A stretch of DNA of 64,000 bases from Hyphomicrobium sp. LHD-15 (GCF_031157355.1 NZ_JAVIFT010000001.1:744001-808000), one strand, 5' to 3'; positions 1 through 12,616 are shown, numbered from the stretch's first letter. Translations and numbers: made by a program. Notes: generated by a model from the sequence alone, not told the origin.

Positions 1-1462
1 AGGCGGCGTCGTAGATCGTGAAACGGCCAGTGCTCGATTTGCCCTCGGGCGGAAAGAGCTGCAGCGTGGCGCCCACGTATGGCTGCCCCGGCGTGTAGGT
101 GACCTTGAACGGCTCCATGTCCATGCAGACGCTGTTGGCCGGGATGTAGAAATGGCCGGTCAAGGGCGAGTAGGACGCGGGCTGTTCGTTCTTGAAGCCG
201 AGCGCTCCCGGGCAGATGTACTTGGTGATCTCGTCGGGCCCATTCAGGAACGTCGATTTCCCGGCGACGACCTTTGGGCGGCCGTAATCCGGCGCCTGCT
301 TGTCCAGGACCACGCCTGTCGACCAGTTGAGATCGTTGTCGTAGGGCTTCGCGACCAACGGCTCACCCGTTGCGCGATCGAGCGTGTAGGCGAAGCCATT
401 GCGGTCAAAGTGCACGAGCACGTTCCGCTTGGCGCCGCCGATCGCCATGTCGTCGACCAGGATCATCTCGTTGACGCCGTCATAGTCCCACTCGTCGAAC
501 GGCGTCATCTGATAGGCCCAAGCCGCGATGCCGGTATCGGGACTGCGCGCGAAGATGGTCATCGACCACTTCTGATCGATCGGCTTGCCGTCGGGACCGG
601 CTCGCTGCGACGGGTTCCAAGTCGAGGGGTTTCCGGTTCCGTAGTAGACGAGATCGAGCGCGGGATCGTACGAAAACCAGCCCCAGGTCGAGCCCCCGCC
701 GATCTTCCATTGATCACCGGTCCAGGTCTTGAGCGAGCTGTCCTTGCCGACGGGTTTTCCGAGCGACAATGTTTTCTGCGGATCGACCAGGATGTCAGCG
801 TCGGGGCCTGTCGAATAGGCGCGCCAAAGCCGTTTGCCATCCACAATGCTGTAGGCGGTCACGTGGCAGCGAACCCCGTGATCGGCACCCGAGACCCCCA
901 CGATCACCTTGTCCTTGACGACGATCGGTGCGCCGGTTCCGGTCTCGGCGATCTTCGGATTGCCGTTCGAGACCTTCCACCTCTCCTTGCCCGTTTGCGC
1001 ATCCAGGGCCACCAGCGACGCATCGTTCTGATACAGGAAGATCGTGTTATTCGCGTATTGAAGGCCGCGATTGACAGTGTCGCAGCACATCACCGAGAGC
1101 ACGAACGGATCCTGCTTCGGCGTGTACTTCCAAAGGATGTGCTGCTCATTGTCGAGGTCGAGCGCGAACACGTTGTTGGGGAACGGCGTGTGAAGATACA
1201 TCACACTTCCGACGACGAGAGGCGATCCCTCATGACCGCGCAGGACGCCGGTCGAGAACTGCCACGCCACCTTGAGATGCTTGACGTTCGACGTGTTGAT
1301 CTCGTCGAGTTTTGAAAACCTTTGCGCGGTGTAGTCTCCCTGCTGCATCGCCCAGTTGGCCGAATTGCGCGTCTGCTCAGCAACCGTTTCGTTGGCCGAA
1401 GCCGGCGGCGCAAAAAACGCCACCGCGAGTGCGAGCACGCTTGCGAGAGATCCGACGTGCAT
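1..1462 (-). CDS. xoxF: PQQ-dependent methanol dehydrogenase, XoxF type (3' end outside the window)
   Basis: Periplasmic quinoprotein that oxidises methanol (and probably formaldehyde) and passes electrons to a cytochrome c. The first 487 residues are present; the C-terminus runs off the left edge. The start at 1462 has an AGAGGAA ribosome binding site and gives a signal peptide ending PPASA at residue 23. Family marks are the vicinal Cys126-Cys127 in [23 protein letters not shown], and WDYDGVNE, where catalytic Asp326 is followed by Asp328. That second Asp is the lanthanide ligand that separates XoxF from Ca-dependent MxaF, which has Ala there. The glutamate ligand expected in SG-x-E-x-GV reads SGADHGV, so Asp194 replaces it. 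This is unusual. Partner genes such as xoxG and xoxJ would lie left of the window. Confidence 0.93.
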   Translation of the reverse strand, partial: MHVGSLASVLALAVAFFAPPASANETVAEQTRNSANWAMQQGDYTAQRFSKLDEINTSNVKHLKVAWQFSTGVLRGHEGSPLVVGSVMYLHTPFPNNVFALDLDNEQHILWKYTPKQDPFVLSVMCCDTVNRGLQYANNTIFLYQNDASLVALDAQTGKERWKVSNGNPKIAETGTGAPIVVKDKVIVGVSGADHGVRCHVTAYSIVDGKRLWRAYSTGPDADILVDPQKTLSLGKPVGKDSSLKTWTGDQWKIGGGSTWGWFSYDPALDLVYYGTGNPSTWNPSQRAGPDGKPIDQKWSMTIFARSPDTGIAAWAYQMTPFDEWDYDGVNEMILVDDMAIGGAKRNVLVHFDRNGFAYTLDRATGEPLVAKPYDNDLNWSTGVVLDKQAPDYGRPKVVAGKSTFLNGPDEITKYICPGALGFKNEQPASYSPLTGHFYIPANSVCMDMEPFKVTYTPGQPYVGATLQLFPPEGKSSTGRFTIYDAA

Positions 1463-1585
1463 TCGGCGTTCCTCTTTCAGCCAGAAGCGCGAACACGCGC
1501 CACGCGACGCGGCATCCTGCATCGGTTTCCGGCGATGTTCTGTTCGGCAAGTTGCCGCGCTCCGACTGGCCTCCCTCAAACAGAG

Positions 1586-1613
1586 ACGCCCGCGACTACG
1601 ATGCTGCGGGCGT
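1586..1613 (-). terminator. Possible weak hairpin terminator between the GGDEF-EAL gene and xoxF
   Basis: Eight-base arms ACGCCCGC and GCGGGCGT are separated by 12 bases. Read on the minus strand the hairpin is followed by CTCTGTTTG, a poor T tract. It could end the H-NOX/GGDEF-EAL transcript before xoxF, or be chance in GC-rich DNA. Confidence 0.3.
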
Positions 1614-1664
1614 TCTTCTCGAGGCGGCTGGACGCCTTCAAGGCGTGGCGCATTCGACTTTAGA

Positions 1665-3197
1665 TCAGCCCCATTGGGCGGCGCGCGCCGAAGAAACCGA
1701 AATCCGCCTTTCGAATTCCGCCGCAGCAGCAGGGCGGCCGAACAAAAAGCCTTGCAGATAGGAGCATCCCGCGCGGCCGAGCATCAAGGCCTGCGCTTCC
1801 GTCTCGACGCCTTCGGCCAGAAGCCCGACGCCGAGAGCCTTCGCAATCTCGTTGATCGCGCTCACGATGGCGCGGGCCCGGCTGTCGCTCACGACATCAC
1901 AGGTGAGCGAGCGGTCGAGCTTGATCGCGTGGATCGGCAGATGCCTCAGATAGCCGATGCTCGAATATCCACTGCCGAAATCGTCGAGCGCGATGCGTAC
2001 TCCGCGCGTGGTGAGATCTTCCAGAAGCGTGCCGATGGTCTTGAGATCGGACAGCAGCGCGTCCTCTGTGATCTCGAGCTGTAGCGCCCGGTATGGAAAT
2101 CCGGTTTCCGCGAGGATGCTTTCCACATCCTGGACCAGCGAGCCGATCTTGAACTGCGACGGCGATACGTTGACCGACAAATACTCGATCCGACCCTGTT
2201 CGATCCAAGGACACGCCGTCGTGCAACTCGTCCGCAGGATCCCGCGAAAGAGATCGCGCATCAGGCCACATTCTTCGAGGACGTTCATGAAGGACGCAGG
2301 CTGCAGCACCGAGCCGTCCGGCAACCGCCATCGCGCAAGCACCTCGGCGGCGACCGGCGCGCCAGTCAAAACTTCCATGATCGGCTGGTACCAAGGCTCG
2401 ATGGAGCCATCTCGCACGGCCGTTCGCAACGCGTGCTCCAGCGTCTGACGCCGGCGGACTTCCTCGTTCATGGTGGGGCTGAATGCGGTGAATGCCGCGC
2501 GGCCGCCGGCTTTCGAACGATAGAGCGCGATGTCGGCGAAGCGCTGCAGATCGGTGACGTTGCCTGCGTCGTCCGGAAAGACGGCAAATCCGATCGAGCA
2601 AGACGCCGACAGAATGCGGTTGCGATAGTGCAGCGGCTTCTCGAATTCGCCCATGATGCGCTCTGCCACGCATTCGACGTCGCGCGCGCTTTCGACATAG
2701 TTGCAGATCACGGCAAATTCGTCGCCGCCGAGACGAGCGACGACGTCGTGTCCGCGAACAGACTTCTTGATATGGGCCGCGGCGTGTTGAAGGAAGGCGT
2801 CGCCCGCGTCGTGGCCAACCGTATCGTTGATCTCCTTGAAGCGATCGAGGTCGATCAGCAGCAAGGCGAACTTGCTATTGCCATCGTGCCATCTGTCGAT
2901 CGCCTCGCACAGAAGGCGCACGAAGCATGTCCGGTTGGCGAGGCCCGTCAGGTAATCTCGCTCCGCGAGCTTGACCGCCTGCTCCCTGGCATCGACCAGC
3001 TCGCGTGTGCGTTCCTCGACGCGCTCCTCAAGGCCGGCGGCAAGCGATTTCAGCTGCTGGTTTGCGAGATAGAGCTCACGGGATTTCTGTTCGAGCAGCT
3101 TCTCAGCCGCAATGCGCGCGTTGCGTTCCCTCTCCGCGCGCCGCTCGAGGCGGTGGATCAGATCGTTCGGGAGATCCTTGGAGGAAGGGGCGTCCAT
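1665..3197 (-). CDS. Bifunctional GGDEF-EAL cyclic-di-GMP enzyme paired with H-NOX
   Basis: A soluble 510-residue protein predicted to make and break cyclic di-GMP. Residues 12-80 are helical, with a coiled coil ([13 protein letters not shown]). A GGDEF domain follows (about 80-240) with canonical [10 protein letters not shown] and GGDEF at 157-161. The EAL domain (about 250-505) has EVLAR at 286-290 in place of EALVR, but the metal-binding Glu is kept. [36 protein letters not shown] and LQGFLFG are all present, so both halves look active. It has no sensor domain of its own. It starts 12 bp after the H-NOX stop codon, so the two genes are almost certainly co-transcribed. Known H-NOX-associated c-di-GMP enzymes (HaCE, e.g. 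Shewanella woodyi) are controlled by NO through direct H-NOX binding. That role is inferred here from synteny. Confidence 0.93.
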   Translation of the reverse strand: MDAPSSKDLPNDLIHRLERRAERERNARIAAEKLLEQKSRELYLANQQLKSLAAGLEERVEERTRELVDAREQAVKLAERDYLTGLANRTCFVRLLCEAIDRWHDGNSKFALLLIDLDRFKEINDTVGHDAGDAFLQHAAAHIKKSVRGHDVVARLGGDEFAVICNYVESARDVECVAERIMGEFEKPLHYRNRILSASCSIGFAVFPDDAGNVTDLQRFADIALYRSKAGGRAAFTAFSPTMNEEVRRRQTLEHALRTAVRDGSIEPWYQPIMEVLTGAPVAAEVLARWRLPDGSVLQPASFMNVLEECGLMRDLFRGILRTSCTTACPWIEQGRIEYLSVNVSPSQFKIGSLVQDVESILAETGFPYRALQLEITEDALLSDLKTIGTLLEDLTTRGVRIALDDFGSGYSSIGYLRHLPIHAIKLDRSLTCDVVSDSRARAIVSAINEIAKALGVGLLAEGVETEAQALMLGRAGCSYLQGFLFGRPAAAAEFERRISVSSARAAQWG

Positions 3198-3209
3198 TAA
3201 AAATGTGCC

Positions 3210-3752
3210 TTACGCATGCGTGATCGAGAATCTGACGAAGGCGTCGCCTGCGTCCTCTCGGCGCTCTTGGCTGACGGCGATGGGCTCGCGGTAAAGGTCG
3301 GACGCGCCCTTGATCAATCCCTCGGCGAGCGAAGCCAGCGGCTTGCAACTGCGGTAGTCGAGTTCGAGGTGGTCGTTCGTGCGCGCGTGAGTGGCGAAGG
3401 CCGGAAGCTCAGCGTCGGGATAAAGCTTATGGACTTCGACGTGGATGTGTCCGTTCACGCTTTCCAGGAAATCGAACAGGCAGGTCTTGTTCTGAAAGAA
3501 CTCCGGATAGAGATGCGCGAAGCGTCCGCACAGGTGCCGGCCGAAACCACACAGCAGATCGGGCACCTTTATTCCGGCGCGCTTCGAGAGCGCTCCGACC
3601 AGCCCAATCATCTCTTGGTAGTCGTAGGTGCCAACGGCGGTATACGCCCCGCCATGAGGAAAACTGCAGTCGTCGAGAATGTCATCGACCATGTCGCGCC
3701 CTAACGTTGCAGCGACATAGTCAAGAAACTCTGTGAACACGATCCCCTTCAT
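3210..3752 (-). CDS. H-NOX (heme NO-binding) sensor protein
   Basis: A stand-alone heme NO/oxygen-binding domain of 180 residues, the usual length for bacterial H-NOX. The N-terminus MKGIVFTEFLDYV is typical. The proximal heme ligand is expected at His104 in HIHVEVHKLYPDAELP. The propionate-binding signature, normally YxSxR, reads Y133-R-S-C-K137, so Arg is replaced by Lys. The start at 3752 has a GGGGTGG ribosome binding site. It sits 12 bp upstream of a GGDEF-EAL gene, so NO bound at the heme probably modulates cyclic di-GMP turnover and surface or biofilm behaviour. Whether the heme distinguishes NO from O2 cannot be settled from sequence alone. Confidence 0.93.
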   Translation of the reverse strand: MKGIVFTEFLDYVAATLGRDMVDDILDDCSFPHGGAYTAVGTYDYQEMIGLVGALSKRAGIKVPDLLCGFGRHLCGRFAHLYPEFFQNKTCLFDFLESVNGHIHVEVHKLYPDAELPAFATHARTNDHLELDYRSCKPLASLAEGLIKGASDLYREPIAVSQERREDAGDAFVRFSITHA

Positions 3753-6484
<2,732 letters not shown>

Positions 6485-6514
6485 TCGGCGGCACGAGACT
6501 GTTCTGAAAAATTG

Positions 6515-6547
6515 GGGCGGCGTTTCAATCTGATTGAAACGCCGCCC
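6515..6547. terminator. Bidirectional hairpin terminator after katG
   Basis: A perfect 15-bp stem (GGGCGGCGTTTCAAT and its complement) closes on a three-base loop. The plus-strand side is followed by TTCGTTTG and the minus-strand side by a run of T (AATTTTTC), so it can stop transcripts either way. Confidence 0.85.
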
Positions 6548-6692
6548 TTCGTTTGCGCACCCGACAGCTTCCCGACGCGCGGACAGCCACCACAGCATAC
6601 GTAAGACCCCGTACGCACTTTCCGCAGCTCATTCCGTGTGCCTACCTTTTCTCTAATGATTGCAAGCCGTTCGTTGCATCCCCGCAACATAT

Positions 6693-6755
6693 AACATTAC
6701 TATTTGTGTCGACATTTCCGGCGCCCTCGGATTAGTTGACAATTATAGTAATGTT
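6693..6755. promoter_or_regulatory. 11-bp inverted repeat flanking the start of the TonB-receptor gene
   Basis: AACATTACTAT (6693-6703) and its exact reverse complement ATAGTAATGTT (6745-6755) are separated by 41 bases, in AT-rich DNA unlike the surroundings. The right arm overlaps the upstream ATG at 6751, and TTGACA (6736-6741) lies between the arms. It could be paired operator half-sites for a metal-responsive repressor, or an mRNA stem masking the first ATG. The family of any regulator is unknown. Confidence 0.5.
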
Positions 6756-6768
6756 TACGGGGGTAGAC

Positions 6769-9114
6769 GTGAGCACCATTCGATTGACGATTTCAACGCT
6801 GGCACTGGCGGTTGCCGCCGGCTGGACGCAGCACGCCATCGCGCAGGAGTCGCCGACGCCGCAGCCACCCGCAGCTGCGACAGAGGAGATCACCGAGCTT
6901 CCGGGCCTCGTCGTCGAGGCGCCCGCCAAGCGCAACATCAAGAAAGAGAAGTTGCGCAGAAGCGCGCCTCAGGGAGGCAGCCAGCCCGCAGCCCTCGAGC
7001 AGCAGGTCGTGGAAGGCGAGAAAGTTGTTCGCACAATCCGCGATACTCAGACCAGCGTCGCCGTCGTCACCGGCCAGGACATCTCCGAGCGTCAGATCCG
7101 CGATCTGGACGAAGCGATTGGTCAAGCCGCAAACGTCGTCACAACGCAGGATCCAAATGCGGGCTTCGCAGTACGTGGCTTAAACGCGGAGGGCTTGACA
7201 GGCCTGCAACATATCTCAGGCGTTCCGGCAATCGGCGTCGTCGTGGATGGCGTTACGCAGAATCCGGATGCGGTGCGTCGCGGTGCACGCGGGCTATGGG
7301 ACACTGAGCAGGTAGAAGTGCTGCGTGGACCGCAATCGACGCTGCAGGGACGCAACGCGATCGGCGGCACTGTCATCGTCAAGACCAACGATCCGACGTA
7401 CAAGCTGGGCGGTGTCGTCGAGGGCACGATTGGCACCAATGATCTCTATGGCGCAGGGTTTGTCCTCAACGCTCCGATCGTCGCAGGGCAGTCGGCTTTC
7501 CGCATCTCGGGCTACAAAACCGAACGTGACCGGGGAATCGACTACGCTGATCCCGAGAACAAGGACATGGGTATCGACGCCTACGATACGCTGCGCGGAA
7601 AACTCTTGATCGAGCCCGACAGCCTGCCGGGCTTCAGCGCGCTATTCACCGCCTCGCGCACGCACGATGCGCCGGGCAGCGGCATCGTTTCCGGCCCCAA
7701 TTTCCTTGATCGCGAACTCAATTACACGTCTTCGTTCACGGACTTCCGGGAAGGGACCGTCGAGAACTACGCTGCCGACCTCTCCTATGAATTGAGCCGG
7801 GGCCTCACGCTTCGCAGCGTGACCGGGTACGCGGATACCATTTCAGAGATCTACACGGCTGCGGGCGCCGAACTCATCCGCAACGGCGACAATGTCTCGG
7901 GGTCGGATTTTACGCAGGACTTGCGGCTCGAGATCGACAATCAGGGCAACGGGCTTTCCGGCGTGCTCGGCCTCTTCTACGGCAAGTTCGAGCGCTCCGC
8001 GTTCAACGATACATCGCTCCACATCCCGTTCCTGGAGGGAATTCCTGACGTTGCCGCGCTTCTTGGGGGCGCATCGCTGCCGGATATCACCTTACCGTAT
8101 CAGAACGGAACGGCTGGGATGGAGACCACCACCATTGCGGCCTATGCCGACCTTCGCTACCGGTGGGATCGCTGGGTCTTCAATGCCGGTGGCCGGTTGT
8201 TGAGGGATGAGATCAAGTCGAACGAGAACGGGGTTGGTATGAATGCCTTCAACTGGCTCTACGACTATTTTGGATTTCCCTACTTGGGAGACGTCTACTC
8301 AACTACCAATACCAATTCGAACGCGACGTTTAACGAGTTTCTCCCGAAGGCCGGCATCTCGTATGATCTTACGGACAACCAGACGATCGGCGTATCGTAC
8401 AACAAGGGCTACCGGACGGGTTTCCAGCAGTGGATCGCGCTCCCTCCCCCGGTTGGCGGGTTCCGCAGCTCGACCGTTTCTCCCGAGTATCTCAATGCCT
8501 ATGAGCTGTCTTATCGCTCTAACTGGCTGAATAAGACGCTCGAGTTCAACTCCAATTTCTTCTACTACGACTACAAGGACCAGCAGGTCACGGTGCTCGA
8601 CAACGTCTATCGCGTGAGTGAGATCCTGAACGCGGGCTCGTCGCACGCCTACGGTGCAGAGTTCGAGGCACGTTGGCGTCCGATCCCGCCGCTGCAGCTG
8701 TTCGCCTCTCTCGGCCTGCTTCAGACTAAGTTCGACGACTTCGTGCGGGGACCGGGCCAGGACTTTTCTGGCAACGAGTATCCAGATGCGCCAGGCTACA
8801 CATTCGCGGCAGGTGCACTGTACAAGTCCGCTGAAGGTTGGTTCGTAGGCGCGAACGTGCGCCACATCGACGGCTACCAAAGCACGGGAGATGTCGACAA
8901 CAGCCCAACGCAGTACGTAGATAGCTATACGGTTGTCGACGCGCGAGCAGGCTGGGAGTGGGAGAACTACACGCTCACGGTGTTCGCCAAGAACCTGTTC
9001 GACGAGAAATATCTCACGGCCGTGGAAAGGAACGACAGTCCTCCGCTCTCGCCCGGCTACGGCATGATTGGCGACGAGCGCCAGTTCGGCCTGACGCTGA
9101 GGGCGGAGTACTGA
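6769..9114 (+). CDS. TonB-dependent outer-membrane receptor
   Basis: A 781-residue outer-membrane receptor that would import a metal chelate or similar ligand using TonB energy. A signal peptide (to about TQHAIAQ) is followed by a short extension, then the plug domain (about 80-210; TSVAVVTGQDI, FAVRGL, EVLRGPQSTLQGRNAIGG). A 22-strand barrel follows, ending in LTLRAEY with the expected terminal aromatic residue. GTG at 6769 is preferred because GGGGG lies just upstream and the signal peptide then starts cleanly; ATG at 6751 is the alternative. The ligand is unknown. Its position 5 kb from xoxF allows a lanthanide-chelate role, but katG lies between them and iron siderophores are equally possible. 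It has its own terminator and is monocistronic. Confidence 0.92.
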   Translation: MSTIRLTISTLALAVAAGWTQHAIAQESPTPQPPAAATEEITELPGLVVEAPAKRNIKKEKLRRSAPQGGSQPAALEQQVVEGEKVVRTIRDTQTSVAVVTGQDISERQIRDLDEAIGQAANVVTTQDPNAGFAVRGLNAEGLTGLQHISGVPAIGVVVDGVTQNPDAVRRGARGLWDTEQVEVLRGPQSTLQGRNAIGGTVIVKTNDPTYKLGGVVEGTIGTNDLYGAGFVLNAPIVAGQSAFRISGYKTERDRGIDYADPENKDMGIDAYDTLRGKLLIEPDSLPGFSALFTASRTHDAPGSGIVSGPNFLDRELNYTSSFTDFREGTVENYAADLSYELSRGLTLRSVTGYADTISEIYTAAGAELIRNGDNVSGSDFTQDLRLEIDNQGNGLSGVLGLFYGKFERSAFNDTSLHIPFLEGIPDVAALLGGASLPDITLPYQNGTAGMETTTIAAYADLRYRWDRWVFNAGGRLLRDEIKSNENGVGMNAFNWLYDYFGFPYLGDVYSTTNTNSNATFNEFLPKAGISYDLTDNQTIGVSYNKGYRTGFQQWIALPPPVGGFRSSTVSPEYLNAYELSYRSNWLNKTLEFNSNFFYYDYKDQQVTVLDNVYRVSEILNAGSSHAYGAEFEARWRPIPPLQLFASLGLLQTKFDDFVRGPGQDFSGNEYPDAPGYTFAAGALYKSAEGWFVGANVRHIDGYQSTGDVDNSPTQYVDSYTVVDARAGWEWENYTLTVFAKNLFDEKYLTAVERNDSPPLSPGYGMIGDERQFGLTLRAEY

Positions 9115-9136
9115 GGTCCACGAAAGCAAACAATCG

Positions 9137-9170
9137 AATCCCGGCCTCTCACGAGGCCGGGATTTTCTAT
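9137..9170. terminator. Hairpin terminator shared by the convergent TonB receptor and ABC exporter genes
   Basis: Twelve-base stem AATCCCGGCCTC / GAGGCCGGGATT with loop TCAC, followed by TTCTATT. It overlaps the stop codon of the exporter gene on the other strand (9167-9169). Confidence 0.85.
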
Positions 9171-11008
9171 TCTGCGGCGTCCTTCGAGATGAAGCCGCCG
9201 GACTGGCGGGCCCACAAGCTGGCGTAGAGCCCGCCCTTGCGCAGAAGCTCGGCGTGGTTGCCCTGCTCGACGATGCGGCCTTCGTCCATGATGACCAGAC
9301 GATCCATCGCTGCGATCGTCGAAAGGCGATGGGCGATGGCGATCACGGTCTTGCCCGCCATCAACTCCTCGAGGCTTTCCTGAATTGCCGCCTCGACCTC
9401 ACTGTCGAGTGCGCTGGTTGCTTCGTCGAGCACGAGGATCGGCGCGTTCTTCAAGAGAACGCGTGCGATGGCGATGCGCTGGCGCTGACCACCCGACAGC
9501 TTCACGCCCCGCTCGCCGACGTGGGCTGCGTAGCCGGTGCGTCCGTTCATATCCTCGAGTCCCTGGATGAACTCGTGCGCGTGGGCGCGCTTGGCGGCAG
9601 CAATGGCCTGCGGTTCGCCGGCCTCGGGACGACCGTAGAGGATGTTGTCCAGCACCGAGCGATGCAGGAGCGAGGTGTCCTGCGTCACGAGACCGATGTT
9701 GGCGCGCAGGCTCTCCTGCTTGACCTCCGAGATGTCCTGGCCGTCGATCAGGATGCGGCCTGCCTCCACGTCGTAGAAGCGGAGCAGAAGGTTGACGAGC
9801 GTCGATTTACCGGCACCCGATCGGCCCACGATGCCGACCTTCTCGCCCGGCGCAATGGTGAGCGAGATGTTCTCCAGAACGCTCTTCACCTTGCCGTAGT
9901 GGAAGCGGACGTCATCGAAGCGGATCTCGCCCTTCGGGACGACGAGCGCGCGCGCATCGGGACGGTCGACGACCTCGTAGTCGCGCGAGATCGTCTGCAT
10001 GCCCTCGTGCACGACGCCGATGTTCTCGAAGATGCCGGCGACCGTAAACAGGATCCAGCCCGACATGGCGATGATGCGGATGGAAAGCGTCATGGCGACG
10101 GTGATGGCGCCCATGCTGACGGCGTCGTGGCTCCAAAGCCAAAGCGCGAGACCGGCGATGGACACCAGCAACGCGCCGTTCAGCGTATAGAGCACGAACT
10201 CCATGACAGTGAGGTTGCGCAGCGACGCCTGGTGGCGTTCGAGATGCGCCTGCATGGCTTCCCTGGCATAAGCTTCCTCGCGCTCGGCGTGGGCGAAAAG
10301 CTTCACCGTCAGGATGTTGGTGAAGCTGTCCACGACGCGCCCGGTGAGCCAGGAACGCGCCTCCGAGGCCTCCGTCGAGAGCTTCTGGATGCGCGGCACG
10401 AATATGCGGATGACGACGCCATAGAGCGCGATCCAGGCAAGAAGCGGCAGCACGAGGCGCGCATCCGCCTCCCAGAATATGATGAGGGCGCCGACGACGT
10501 GCACGGCCATGTACCAGATGGCGTCCACGCCCTGCACGACGGAATCGCGCAGCGACGCGCCGGTCTGCATGATGCGGGTCGAGATGCGGCCGGCAAAATC
10601 GTTCTGGAAGAAGGCCAGCGATTGGCGCAGCACATACGTGTGCGTCTGCCAGCGGATGCGCGTCGTCACCGACGGGGTGATCATCTGGTTCTTGACGAAA
10701 TCATGGATGGTCGACGCCGCAGGCCGTGCCACCACCGCCACGAGCGCCATGACCACCAGCGTCGTCGCGTTTTCGGAAAAGAAGGCTTGCGGCGTGCTGG
10801 CGGCGCGCATCATGTCGACGAGATTGCCGACAAAGGCCATCAGCAAGACCTCGATCAGCGATCCGAAGAAGCCGATCACGAGCAGCACGGCGAACGGGCG
10901 CCAGACCGGCTTGATGTAGTACCAGTAAAACGCCGCGACGTTCGCGGGCGGACGGCCTTCCGGCGCCGGTGCGAACGGGTCTATTCGGGTCTCAAACCAA
11001 CGAAACAT
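9167..11008 (-). CDS. ABC exporter, fused permease and ATPase
   Basis: A half-transporter of 613 residues that should work as a homodimer in the inner membrane, exporting a lipid, drug or peptide. The N-terminal half (about 35-330) holds six membrane helices of the type I exporter fold. The C-terminal nucleotide-binding domain has Walker [10 protein letters not shown], signature [17 protein letters not shown], Walker [13 protein letters not shown] and the H-loop IAHRLST. The start at 11008 follows GAAAGAG. It is convergent with the TonB receptor gene and divergent from hemF, and no substrate can be inferred from the neighbours. Msb-like and multidrug exporters share all these features. Confidence 0.93.
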   Translation of the reverse strand: MFRWFETRIDPFAPAPEGRPPANVAAFYWYYIKPVWRPFAVLLVIGFFGSLIEVLLMAFVGNLVDMMRAASTPQAFFSENATTLVVMALVAVVARPAASTIHDFVKNQMITPSVTTRIRWQTHTYVLRQSLAFFQNDFAGRISTRIMQTGASLRDSVVQGVDAIWYMAVHVVGALIIFWEADARLVLPLLAWIALYGVVIRIFVPRIQKLSTEASEARSWLTGRVVDSFTNILTVKLFAHAEREEAYAREAMQAHLERHQASLRNLTVMEFVLYTLNGALLVSIAGLALWLWSHDAVSMGAITVAMTLSIRIIAMSGWILFTVAGIFENIGVVHEGMQTISRDYEVVDRPDARALVVPKGEIRFDDVRFHYGKVKSVLENISLTIAPGEKVGIVGRSGAGKSTLVNLLLRFYDVEAGRILIDGQDISEVKQESLRANIGLVTQDTSLLHRSVLDNILYGRPEAGEPQAIAAAKRAHAHEFIQGLEDMNGRTGYAAHVGERGVKLSGGQRQRIAIARVLLKNAPILVLDEATSALDSEVEAAIQESLEELMAGKTVIAIAHRLSTIAAMDRLVIMDEGRIVEQGNHAELLRKGGLYASLWARQSGGFISKDAAE

Positions 11009-11183
11009 CGGGCTCTTTCTAGCTATTCAAACGATTTTGTCGCGAGCCCGCAGCCGCTCTCCGTGGCGCAAACCCCTTCTCGTTTCTCCTGGATCGGGGT
11101 ATGCGCTAACCGGCATTCATGCCCAAACGATGACACCCCCTCCGTATCCCCTCACATGGGCCACGCTTAAGGAAAAGACAACC

Positions 11184-12095
11184 ATGGCCGACACGGCTCC
11201 CGACATCGAAACGAGGAAATCCGCGGCCGAGGCGTGGTTCCAGACGCTCCGGGACGAGATCTGCGCGAGCTTCGAAAGACTCGAGGCTGATCTTCCCGAA
11301 ACGGCCCAGCTGGGCACGGAGCCGGCCGGCCGCTTCGTCCAGACGCCCTGGGAGCGCACCGACCATACCGGGGCGCCGGGCGGCGGGGGCAAGATGAGCG
11401 TGATGAAGGGGCGCGTCTTCGAGAAGGTCGGCGTGCACACGTCCACGGTGTTCGGCGAATTCGCGCCCGAGTTCCGCAAGCAGATCCCCGGGACGGAGGA
11501 AGACCCCCGCTTTTGGGCCTCGGGCATTTCGCTCATTGCCCATCCCCAGAACCCGAACGTGCCGGCCGTGCACATGAACACGCGCATGGTAGTGACCAGC
11601 AAGTGGTGGTTCGGCGGCGGCGCGGATCTCACGCCGGTTCTCGAACGGCGGCGCAAGGAGGAGGATGCCGACAGCCTCGCGTTCCACGCCACCATGTATG
11701 GCGCGTGCGCTGCGCACGAGGCGATCGCCGACTATCAGAAGCTTCGCAAATGGTGCGACGACTACTTCTATCTTCCGCACCGCAAGGAAGCGCGCGGGAT
11801 CGGCGGCATCTTCTACGATTACCTGACACCAACCGAGGAGCAGGGCGGCTGGGACGCTGCGCTCGCGTTCACGCAGGACGTAGGCCGTGCGTTCCAGCGC
11901 GTCTATCCGATGCTGGTGCGCGGCAACTACACGATGCCTTGGACGGAGGCAGACCGCGAGGAGCAGCTGATCCGGCGCGGGCGCTACGTGGAGTACAACC
12001 TGCTCTACGACCGTGGCACCGTGTTCGGGCTCAAGACCGGCGGGAACGTGGACAGCATCCTGTCGTCCTTGCCACCGGTGGTGAAGTGGCCGTGA
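11184..12095 (+). CDS. hemF: Oxygen-dependent coproporphyrinogen III oxidase
   Basis: Decarboxylates coproporphyrinogen III to protoporphyrinogen IX with O2 in heme synthesis. At 303 residues it matches HemF length. Conserved stretches are [16 protein letters not shown], the histidine-rich YYFLPHRKE-like region ([17 protein letters not shown]), [16 protein letters not shown] and [18 protein letters not shown]. The start at 11184 follows AAGGAAAAG; an upstream in-frame start at 11037 would add 49 unconserved residues. It stands alone between the ABC exporter and the TonB-C gene. Confidence 0.97.
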   Translation: MADTAPDIETRKSAAEAWFQTLRDEICASFERLEADLPETAQLGTEPAGRFVQTPWERTDHTGAPGGGGKMSVMKGRVFEKVGVHTSTVFGEFAPEFRKQIPGTEEDPRFWASGISLIAHPQNPNVPAVHMNTRMVVTSKWWFGGGADLTPVLERRRKEEDADSLAFHATMYGACAAHEAIADYQKLRKWCDDYFYLPHRKEARGIGGIFYDYLTPTEEQGGWDAALAFTQDVGRAFQRVYPMLVRGNYTMPWTEADREEQLIRRGRYVEYNLLYDRGTVFGLKTGGNVDSILSSLPPVVKWP

Positions 12096-12139
12096 CGTTC
12101 TGATCCCGCACGCACTCAGCTCCCAAACGTGTCCCCGAT

Positions 12140-12168
12140 TTGACAGACAGGCTTATTGCTGACTATTT
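12140..12168 (+). promoter_or_regulatory. Candidate sigma70 promoter of the TonB-C-domain gene
   Basis: TTGACA at 12140-12145 and CTATTT/TATTTT at 12163-12169 are 17-18 bases apart, about 35 bases before the ATG at 12203. The -35 is perfect; the -10 is AT-rich but not consensus. Confidence 0.55.
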
Positions 12169-12202
12169 TTGTAATAATTGGGGGCTGTTCTTGGGGGGGC
12201 TA

Positions 12203-12613
12203 ATGCGTGGGGTCATCGCCGCGTTCGCGTTCGCGTTCGTTTTGCTTGCTCACGGTGTCTTTCTTGGTCCCGGCACTGCAGTCGCGCAGACCAAATCGAA
12301 GAAGCTGCCGGCGGCCCAAACTGCAACGAAGACCGAGTATGCCCGCTACATTTACGCTCGGATTGCGTCCCGAACGGCTTTCGCCCCCACCCAGGGGCGC
12401 ACCGGAACGGTCCATGTCGCGTTCCGCGTTATGCGATCGGGGCAGCTCTCCTCGATAAAAGTCGCAAAAAGTAGCGGTAATCCGTTCCTAGATGCGATGG
12501 CTTTTCTGGTGATCGACCGCGCTCAGCCATTCGCGCCGGCGCCCCCCAGCGTGGCCGGCGACACCTTTGTCATTCCGATCGTTTTCCGGAAGACGCCGGC
12601 ACTTTTCGAGTAG
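12203..12613 (+). CDS. Periplasmic TonB C-terminal-domain protein
   Basis: A 136-residue protein with an N-terminal hydrophobic segment (MRGVIAAFAFAFVLLAHG) that is a signal peptide or membrane anchor, then a short basic linker and a TonB-like C-terminal domain. The domain is seen in RTGTVHVAFRVMRSGQLSSIKVAKSSGNPFLD, the beta-alpha-beta pattern of that family, and ends VIPIVFR. It lacks the long proline-rich spacer of a true TonB, so it may not span the periplasm to energise receptors. The start at 12203 has a GGGGGGGC ribosome binding site; the frame is open from 12140, but that stretch contains the promoter. Confidence 0.75.
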   Translation: MRGVIAAFAFAFVLLAHGVFLGPGTAVAQTKSKKLPAAQTATKTEYARYIYARIASRTAFAPTQGRTGTVHVAFRVMRSGQLSSIKVAKSSGNPFLDAMAFLVIDRAQPFAPAPPSVAGDTFVIPIVFRKTPALFE

Positions 12614-12616
12614 CCG

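Noticed and set aside
9254-11170. 638-codon open frame antisense to the ABC exporter
   Set aside because: It overlaps a gene with all ABC motifs; composition is that of a complementary-strand artefact.
12189-12198. Run of G near the TonB-C start as a phase-variable tract
   Set aside because: It lies outside the coding frame and works as the ribosome binding site; seven G is short for slippage.
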